Shown here: positions 56,935 to 64,000 of the stretch, piece by piece | Layout: the number at the start of each line of letters is the position of its first letter | Numbering within the stretch: position 1 is the first letter of the stretch | Source of the DNA: Gigaspora rosea | Taxonomy: Eukaryota > Glomeromycota > Glomeromycetes > Diversisporales > Gigasporaceae | NCBI GenBank assembly: GCA_003550325.1 | Contig: QKWP01001260.1 | Coordinates: 88,029-152,028 of the forward strand | Length of the DNA stretch: 64,000 bases | Reading direction: 5' to 3' | Notes under the pieces: generated by a model | Told to the model about the DNA's origin: nothing | Database searches by the model: none | The model's input: only the letters and a program-made list of their open reading frames with translations | Program-made: the position numbers and the translations under genes

Positions 56935-57149
56935 ACAAACTTGTAAAACTGTTTTATTTACATCATCTTATTTACAACAATGCAGTAAGTATAATATTTA
57001 ATTTTAATTGTAATTTTTATATATAATTATATATATTAAATATTATTTTATTATAATTTAGAATTTTATCGTCCCGAAGAAAATAATTCTATTGGTTGTT
57101 ATAGAAAAATTATTTGCCTTTAATGTAAAGTTAATTTTATTAAATTAAT
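56935..57149 (+). pseudogene. 5' part of a decayed zinc-finger-like gene, split by the LINE
   Basis: An exon-like piece ends SYLQQC at a GTAAGT donor (about 56988). The next piece starts after TTTAG (about 57060) and reads FYRPEENNSIGCYRKIICL, then a stop. Past the LINE insertion the same strand continues (63400-63830). Spaced cysteines and a later HNYPPPPLSKVP motif suggest a zinc-finger domain of the kind attached to Mutator-like transposases, but this is uncertain. Confidence 0.35.
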
Positions 57150-60100
57150 ATTTTTTTTTTAAATGTTAAAGGTGAGACCTTGCTTTTATCTTTATTAAAT
57201 TTAATAGAAACTTTTTACAATACTGAAAGAAATTTCATTTTTTTAAATCTAATGCTAAGAATAAAAACTCAGACATATATCTAAGTAAACCTAAATACTT
57301 ATCTGCGGCCTAAACCTACCAGAGTGGCCAAGGCTCACCTAGATTTGTGTATATGTAAGAATATCTGATGAAGGTGTAGAGAATTTGATCCATTTATATA
57401 ACCAAGTTTCAATTTTTTGTAGTGAAATATCAAAGATGTGATTATGACTATCTTGTATATTTTTTGAAGAGTTGGATATAGAAAATGTACTAGAAAGAGA
57501 AGATGAAGCTTGGGAGTATAATGCTTGATTTTGAGATCTAGAAATGCAGTATGGGATCCAAATATTTGTATAAATTTGCTGGTTGATATGAAGTAAGAGT
57601 GAAATAGTGAGAGAGCAGGCAGATTTAGAAGATGTAGTAAGTTCATATAGAGTAGAGATAATATCCAAAGGTATCAAACCAGATAAAGTAGAAAGCAAAG
57701 AAGGTTGGTTGGGAAGTTGATGAATTTGAAAGCTATTCAAGTTCATAATTTGAGTGTATAGGTTCTCAGCAGCTAAATTAGTGATTTCAAGTTTGTTAGG
57801 ACTTAGTATATGAGCTAAAGAGTCTTTTATAAGTTGGAATAAAGGTTCAGAGGTAGGACAAATAATCCAGTGTAAGGGTTCACTTGCTTGTTGGCAGAGG
57901 TGACAGGTATTAGGGTAAGATGGATTTCTTCGATGAAGAATATGTGGAGCAGGGAGATCATCTAAAAGTATTTTAATTCTAAAAGATTTGAGTGTTGAAG
58001 AGTAAAAACTATGTGAATAGTTTGAAATTTTTTGGTTATTATTAATATATAACCAGGTAGCATTCCAGTTAATATATTGTGATATTGGTAGCCATTGTTG
58101 AAAACAATTTTGAGAGGACCAGAGAGCAAGTATATGTGCATGGCAAATAGTTCTAACACAGCGACGGATAGGAAGTTCAATAGAAAAATTATCAACAGAA
58201 AGAGTAAAATTGTGATTGTAAATGTTCTGTGAATCAAAAAGAAGGTATGGGGCAGTTTGATGACAGCGAGCTAGTTGATCAGCTTTGTTATTGAATTCAT
58301 CATCTTGGTGTGCAATAACTTTATGAAAAGTAATATTAAGATTGTATGATCTAATAAAGTTTAATAAAGTATTCCAGATAGGCCAATAAGGTATATTAAA
58401 GGGTTTGGAGAGAGGCATAGTATGAATTAAGCTATTGTATTTGGATATTACAGATTGGGAATCTGTAAAGATTTGTATAGAACAGTTTCTAGGAGCAGTA
58501 CTAATAGCTGATAAAACTGCTACTAGCTCAGCTTTAAAGGAACATGGCCAAAATTTGATTTGTGATTGGAAAGTATGTAAAATGTTCTGGTTATACAATT
58601 GTATCCAGCCAATACCCATAGAACACTGAGAATTGCCCAGATCAATAACAGAACCATCAGTATAAAATGTTAATTCTGTTAGATGACTATTGTAATGGCA
58701 AATTGATTGCAAGGTATCAAGTGCAGGGCTAGAGTAAAAGAAAGAAGGTATTTGTGCTGTTGGTATAAGAAGATTTGGTAGTATTGGAATACTTGTTGGA
58801 TTTCTTGCTGCAGTTGAAAAAATAAGGTCAAGGTAGTTGGCATTTAGGTTTACAGATTTGTCAGGATTAAGTCTTCTAAAAAATTTGGTGGCATGGCTTG
58901 TTGGAATAAGAATAGTACATTTGTTTGCAATAACGTTGGAATTGAGAGAGCAGTTAGAGCATGGAGATGTAATAATAGATAGTGTTGGGTATAATCGTGT
59001 AAATTGTGGCTGAATATTGCACTGCCGATGTGTGATAAGAGTATAATCTGAAGTACTAGATTGGCGACATGCCTTGCCAATAACTATTTGATTATCAAAT
59101 AAAGTAATGAGCCAAGGTTTAGTGTATTTAGAGAAGTGTCCAGTAGTATAGCTGTAGTAGTTGGTTTGTGGTAAATTGAAGTGTGGGTAAATAGTATGTT
59201 CATATGCATTGCTTGTTGTTTGGTCTTCCAAAAAGGTAAACCACAAGGGAATTTTGCCTTTTGGAATTTTGTTAAGTCTGGGTGAAATATGTTTTCAGTC
59301 AAGCAATCAGGAGTTGTCAAAGGAGGTGAGTTGATCGAGAAATAGAAGATGATGATGTCTAATTTGTTTTTTGAAGGTAGGATATTTGGAATGTGAAGAT
59401 AGTATAGATTCAAGAGAAATTGATCCCTCTTTGATAGTAAATAGAATATTAAAGTTGGAATTAGAATTAATAGTCCATCCCAAATGTTTAAAAAGTTGAA
59501 TAATTTTGAAATTAGTTGTATAGTGGTTAGGGCCATCTATATAAGATTAGGATGCGAAAAGATGCTAGTAGATGACCAAAGGTTATTTTGGATTTGCTGG
59601 ATTCGAATATGAGTTGTAGTACCGAGTAGGTTGTTGTCATTTAAGTGTTTAATAAAGTTAGAGATATGGTGTTGGAGCTGTATATCCCAAATATTTTTAA
59701 TATTATAAAATTGAGGATGAAGGAGTGTACTAGTAGGAATAGTGCGACTTAGTTTGGCCTTGTGCTTGACTAGACCTATATGGTGCGAAAGAATCTTGTT
59801 ACAAGCTGATCTGTTAATGACAATATTTTGTATACGATATTCCATAGTAGAAATTATAACAGTATTAATGATTATCGTACTTGTGTATCAGTAATTTTTT
59901 TAGTTCTAGCAATATTGATAAGCAGAGAAGATTCTGTTATTAATAGGCATGTTTGCTTTAATTGTTTGTTGTCAAGTGTAAACCAGCATCCAAGGAATTT
60001 GAAAGGTTGATATGATGGCCATAGTGGAAGAGCATGGTTGTTAAAAATAATAGGGGTATAGTTATTAACTTTCAGATTAGTTGATAGAATGGATTTAGAT

Positions 60101-63100
60101 AGATTAACTTGAATATTAGCCATAGTATAGAAAGATTCTGCAATAGGGATCATTCTAGTAAGTTCAGTTTGTGAAGAGGCAATCCACAGAGTATCATTCA
60201 TATAGGCCAGGACAGAGCATTTTGTCTGGATTTTGTCAAATATCTGATTTTTGAGGTTAGTCATCCAGGATGTACCGATTGAGTAACCAGGTGTATTTGT
60301 ATGAATATGAGTAATTAAATGATCATAGTAAATTCTCCAAAGAAGAGGAGTAATAGTTTCGCCTTGATCTATACCATTCTGAACCTGATAAGGTGCAGTA
60401 AGGCCAAGATTAGTAATGACTTGGTTTTGTCTGTCAGTTAGTAAGTCCAGAAGAATATTGATTATACTAGATGGTAAATTAAGGCGAGTGAGAGAATGTT
60501 TAAAAAGTGTAAAGTTGACAGAATCATAAGCCTTGCTCATATCCTGAGACAATAGCCAAATTTCTTTGTGGTTACAATTTGCATCTTCAATTAGATTGTT
60601 TAGAATGTGAATGGGAATAGAAGTACTATTGTTTGGAAGTGCAACGTAGTTATAAGGAGATAGTATAGTATGTTTTGAAAAAACTTGGTTCAGTCTATTA
60701 GTAAGAATTTTTGTATAAAGTTTCCAAATGTGTTCAATAAGGCTAATAGGTCTTGTGAGATTTAGATTACCCTCAAAAGTGTTATTTTTTGGAATAGGAA
60801 AAATTCTTCCATGTTTCCAAAGTTTAGGAATACGGTTTTCAGAAAGGCATCGGTTAAACAAAGCAGTAAGTGTAGTAATACCATGAGAACCGAGGTGTTT
60901 GATCATTTCATAGCTAATTCCTGTAGGACCACAGGCTTTGCCATTTGGAAGTTTAGAGATTGTTTGAAGAACTTCTTCTTCTGTAATAGGGACAGTAAGA
61001 GAGGTATACCAGGCAGAATTGATATGAGAAAGAGGCTGATAATGTTGATGCCAGAAATTGTCAAAGAGAAATTGGTTAATAGGTCTGTGAGCAGTCCAAT
61101 TATGGTAATGTGATTTGATATGCTGTTTGATTAAGCTAGGTTCTGTGACAAGTTGGTTATTAAGTTTAATATTCGAGAAGTGTATAGGGGGTTGGTACCG
61201 ATCAAGAATGCTATTAATAGCTTGTTTAGGTTTGGAAGTTAGAGTTTCACAACGTTTTTCAGAGGCATGATTAATTTGTTGTCGAAGAAGAAGAGAGTAT
61301 TCTAACTGGTATGCATGATAGACTTGTTTCCAGACTTCATAGGCATGTTGAAGCCAGGATTGAGTACTAGCAGTATCGAGTGATAAAAGAGGGTCCAGAT
61401 TGGCTTTAGTGTAGGAATTAATAGAAAGAATATGTGAGTTAATATGTGGAAGATAAGAATTTGGGTTATTTTTAATCTTTTTAATAAGTTGGCCAAGTTT
61501 TTTGAGTCCAGTATAAAGAGCAGTACAGTGTGGTGTATATTTATGGTTATAGCTGCGTTTGCGAGATATTTTGTTTGGAATTAATTGGATTGCTGCTTGT
61601 AGGATAGAGTGTTGAATTTTGTGCCAAGTAGTATCAATATTTTCATGAGTATTTACTGAAAGGGGTATATTGTGCTGCAAAAATAGCTGTGTAATACACT
61701 CTGAAAATTCTGTCCACTGGTCTGTTGACATAGATTTGTAGTTAAAGATTCTTCGACTAACACCAGTATGCATACGAGGGGGTTTGCTATAAGCATTAGG
61801 AAATGTCCAGGAAGAAAAAAGAATAGAATGATCACTAAGAGTGCTAGTTTGACTATTATCAAGATCATATGAAAGAATAAATTGTATATTAAATGAGTCT
61901 GTCCATATATAGTCAATTCTACTATGAGCCAGATTGTTTGACCAAGTATAATGTGTATTGTTAAAATGGGCACCTATATCAAACATGTTTGTATGATGTA
62001 GAAAGTTGATAAGTTTGTATTTGGAAGAAGAAGAGCTTATAGTATTGTCTTGTGTATTAAAGTCCCCAAGAATAATAGGATGAATATTTAGTTGTCGAGC
62101 TTGTAAAATCCAGTTAATAACAGTATTCTGAGTATTATTTCTTTTAATAGTATCAGTTGAAGATAAATAAACAGAAATAACTCGTAACTTGATATTGCTT
62201 TTGAAGAAAAGGTCGAGTGCAACTGCGCCTCCTGGGTGCATAAGACAGCTATGAACGTGAGGCTTAAGATAGTTACGGATCATAATAGCAGCACCTTCTA
62301 TTGAACTATCAGCATTAGCCCAATAATATGTATACAAATTGTTGTTACAAAATGAGAGTTTGGTTTTGTGTGAAATTTTGGTTTCTGTAATACAAGCAAT
62401 AGAAATATCGTGGTTAATGCAATAATCTTGCCATATTTGTCTCTTAGAAGCTGAGTTAAAACCTCTAACATTGTGGGTAGCGATATTAATATGTAAGTCA
62501 CGAGTAGGTTGAAAGTTTGAAGATATTAAGGGGTTGTCATTTGTAGTTGGTGAACTGTTATAAGGTAATGAAGTAAGGGAAGGTGTAGGATCAAAAAAGT
62601 CATCAATAGAAGCTGGCAATTGGAAATTGTTATTATTGTTGGAATGTGAGTTAGAAGAATAATTTGATTTGAGTGGAATATCATCATAAAAACTTAGATC
62701 TTCAAAAGGTACAAAAAAGTGATTAGGTAAGAGGTGTTCATGTAATAAATATATATGTGCTTCTTCAAACACATAATCAATTCTGCTTTCTTTAAAAGAG
62801 ATTCTGATATATTGTTTTTTATAAAACATAGGATATTCTTCTTGTAGATAGGTTAAAAAGGAGCCAACAGTTTGTGGTGAAGGTAAAGATTGTAATCAAT
62901 AGTAGTATAAAAATTTGTTGTAGCATGTTGATGGTTAATAAATCTCGAGTAGATTAGGATGAAAATTGATATTTGTTCTTTCTATATTATTAGTAGGTAA
63001 GCTAGAATAATTGTCAGAATTGTCTGATAGCAATTCATATTCATCATATATCTCTTGTTCTTTAGGGTAGATTGAGCCGTATTGTTGTGTAGATAATAAA

Positions 63101-63383
63101 GAATGTGTATAATGCAAGAGTGGTATTTCAGTGTGACTTGATGAAATGGTATTTGAAGTACTAGCATTATTAACTGGTAGCAATTTGTCATCAGGATAAG
63201 TTAGCACTAAATTGTTGGGGTTAGAAAGTAATATTTCAGAGGGAGATGATGATATGGGTTCTGAGATATTTGGAGCAATGTCTTCTACAGCGCTCACCGT
63301 ATGCCTGGCTTGCATGGCTCTGCAAGATTCAGAAGTCCTCAGGTTAAGCGTTAGAGGACCGTCATAATCTAAATCTTCCGGGT
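57150..63383 (-). mobile_element. Full-length LINE (non-LTR retrotransposon), 6.2 kb
   Basis: The exact 16-bp duplication ATTTTATTAAATTAAT flanks it (57134-57149, 63384-63399). The 3' end is a poly-A run (T-run on the plus strand at 57151-57160) preceded by a ~180-bp untranslated tail that is shared with the truncated copies at 37382 and 54075. Coding order is N-terminal region, APE endonuclease, reverse transcriptase, RNase H and a CCHC motif. The 5' end starts with a GC-richer leader of about 68 bp before the first ATG. Damage in the reading frame means it cannot move alone. Confidence 0.93.
57339..63315 (-). pseudogene. LINE polyprotein: endonuclease, reverse transcriptase, RNase H
   Basis: From ATG at 63315 one frame runs to 59872 with two stops (TAA 62937-62935, TGA 62898-62896), so the N-terminal 126-codon piece and the next 985 codons were probably one protein. 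The second piece (numbered from 62829) has an APE-type endonuclease at residues 114-340: N120 in THNVRGF, E149 in TET, ILGDFNTQ, SRIDYIW, LSDHS. Reverse transcriptase follows, with motif A QDMSKAYDSV and the catalytic box AYMND, where N878 (60198-60196) replaces the first aspartate of YxDD. A frameshift near 59880 and another near 59540 lead to the last frame, interrupted by TGA at 59309-59307 and 59297-59295. It carries RNase H (YTDGS, FKAELVAVLSA, IFTDSQS, NNKADQLA) and CHLCQQASEPLHWIIC. Confidence 0.92.
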
Positions 63384-63399
63384 ATTTTATTAAATTAAT

Positions 63400-63830
63400 T
63401 TTACATGATCTTATTCAATATCCATTCGTAGTATTCACAATTACCCACCTCCTCCATTATCAAAAGTTCCAATTAATATTCAAAATAATTTTAATTATTG
63501 GAAAATGCTTCTAATGAATATAAAAATATAACATTAACAAAAATTTTATCTGGTAAATTATTTTATTAATATTTAATTTTTATATAATATAATATGTAAA
63601 ATAATTATAATTTAATAATTAATTTTTTAGGAAATATATTAAAAGCAGTATTTGGAAAAGAATTTTTTTCTGAAATACATAGTTCTTTAAATAATATAGA
63701 TTATTTAAGGTACCTTATTAACAAATTTTAAAGAAAAAATATCCTTATGGTCAGGGACTTACCTATAATATGTGGCAAGGAAATAATGAATTTTCTGTCT
63801 ATCTTTAAGAAATTGGTAAATATTTAAGTA
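63400..63830 (+). pseudogene. 3' part of the decayed gene split by the LINE
   Basis: Across the empty site, coding continues with LILHDLIQYP and, after a frame change, SIHNYPPPPLSKVPINIQN. A further exon-like piece begins after TTTTTTAG (about 63629) as GNILKAVFGKEFFSEIHSSL and, after another frame slip, YPYGQGLTYNMWQGNNEF. It pairs with the fragment at 56935-57149. Several stops; no certain family. Confidence 0.35.
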
Positions 63831-64000
63831 GGGCAAAAAGGGGAGTTCTGGGACACTTTTTCGGTACCCTGGGTACTAAAATAGTCATCTTACCTTTTTT
63901 ACATCTCTGTAAACCTATATTCTATATCAACTCTTTAGTACCTATATAAAAACCTGGGTACCAAAAATTATATAGCTAGAACTCACTATTTTTATATTTT
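63831..64000. other. Window end, no feature
   Basis: A GGTACCCTGGGTACTAAAA / CCTGGGTACCAAAA inverted pair lies near 63870-63965 and may be the start of another small repeat continuing past the window. Confidence 0.35.

Overview
The window looks like a repeat-rich, strongly AT-biased filamentous-fungal nuclear genome. The best match is an arbuscular mycorrhizal fungus of the Rhizophagus type. This rests on short GT-AG introns in AT-rich DNA, Plavaka-type, hAT, Tc1, piggyBac-like and LINE elements in various states of decay, a Sel1-repeat relic, and a 7TM receptor with an asparagine-rich tail. The organism is inferred from content, not proven. Almost everything here is mobile DNA. I find one apparently intact host gene and one intact transposase gene.

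Layout. At 1-13.1 kb two nearly identical 4.0-kb hAT transposons lie in opposite orientation (1120-5120 on the minus strand, 8258-12277 on the plus strand), each with a perfect 8-bp target-site duplication (TSD). The plus copy encodes an intact 651-aa three-exon BED-finger transposase; the minus copy has a nonsense codon that removes the last 67 residues. The minus copy sits inside an older non-autonomous hAT element (1106-6701), which also holds a Mutator-like MITE. Another hAT-like MITE built of ACCCGGGT motifs follows (12361-13117). At 13.5-21.3 kb there are decayed genes: an unidentified minus-strand gene broken by a hAT MITE, an unidentified plus-strand gene, and a Plavaka/CACTA-like transposase relic (17345-20725), followed by a TA-type MITE. 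At 22.2-23.9 kb lies a full-length Tc1/mariner element whose DD34E transposase carries three TGA stops. At 24-30 kb there are degenerate repeats and a GC-richer 1-kb element with tRNA-like Pol III boxes.

At 30.4-36.6 kb a ~200-bp AT-rich satellite is interrupted by a 2-kb insertion carrying piggyBac-like coding remnants, followed by a deleted Tc1 relic with nested MITEs and a 618-bp Mutator-like hairpin. At 37.3-43.7 kb a decayed minus-strand gene of unknown family is interrupted by a LINE tail and a hAT MITE, followed by four more hAT MITEs, two of them nested. At 46.8-48.9 kb is the intact five-exon GPCR-like gene. At 50.6-54.6 kb there is a GC-richer segment, a Sel1 relic, a second copy of the tRNA-like element and a 5'-truncated LINE copy. 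At 56.4-64 kb there is a palindromic MITE and a full-length 6.2-kb LINE (57150-63383, minus strand) with a 16-bp TSD, inserted in a decayed plus-strand gene.

How the parts relate. The window reads as a layered record of insertions. Ten elements belong to a hAT-like group in which most ends begin TAnnGATG, flanked by 8-bp duplications, and each has filled its interior with its own short motif. One LINE family appears three times (one full-length, two 5'-truncated) with the hallmarks of target-primed reverse transcription. Many inactivating changes fit C-to-T transitions at CpG sites, consistent with methylation-driven decay. All calls come from reading the sequence; no database search was run.
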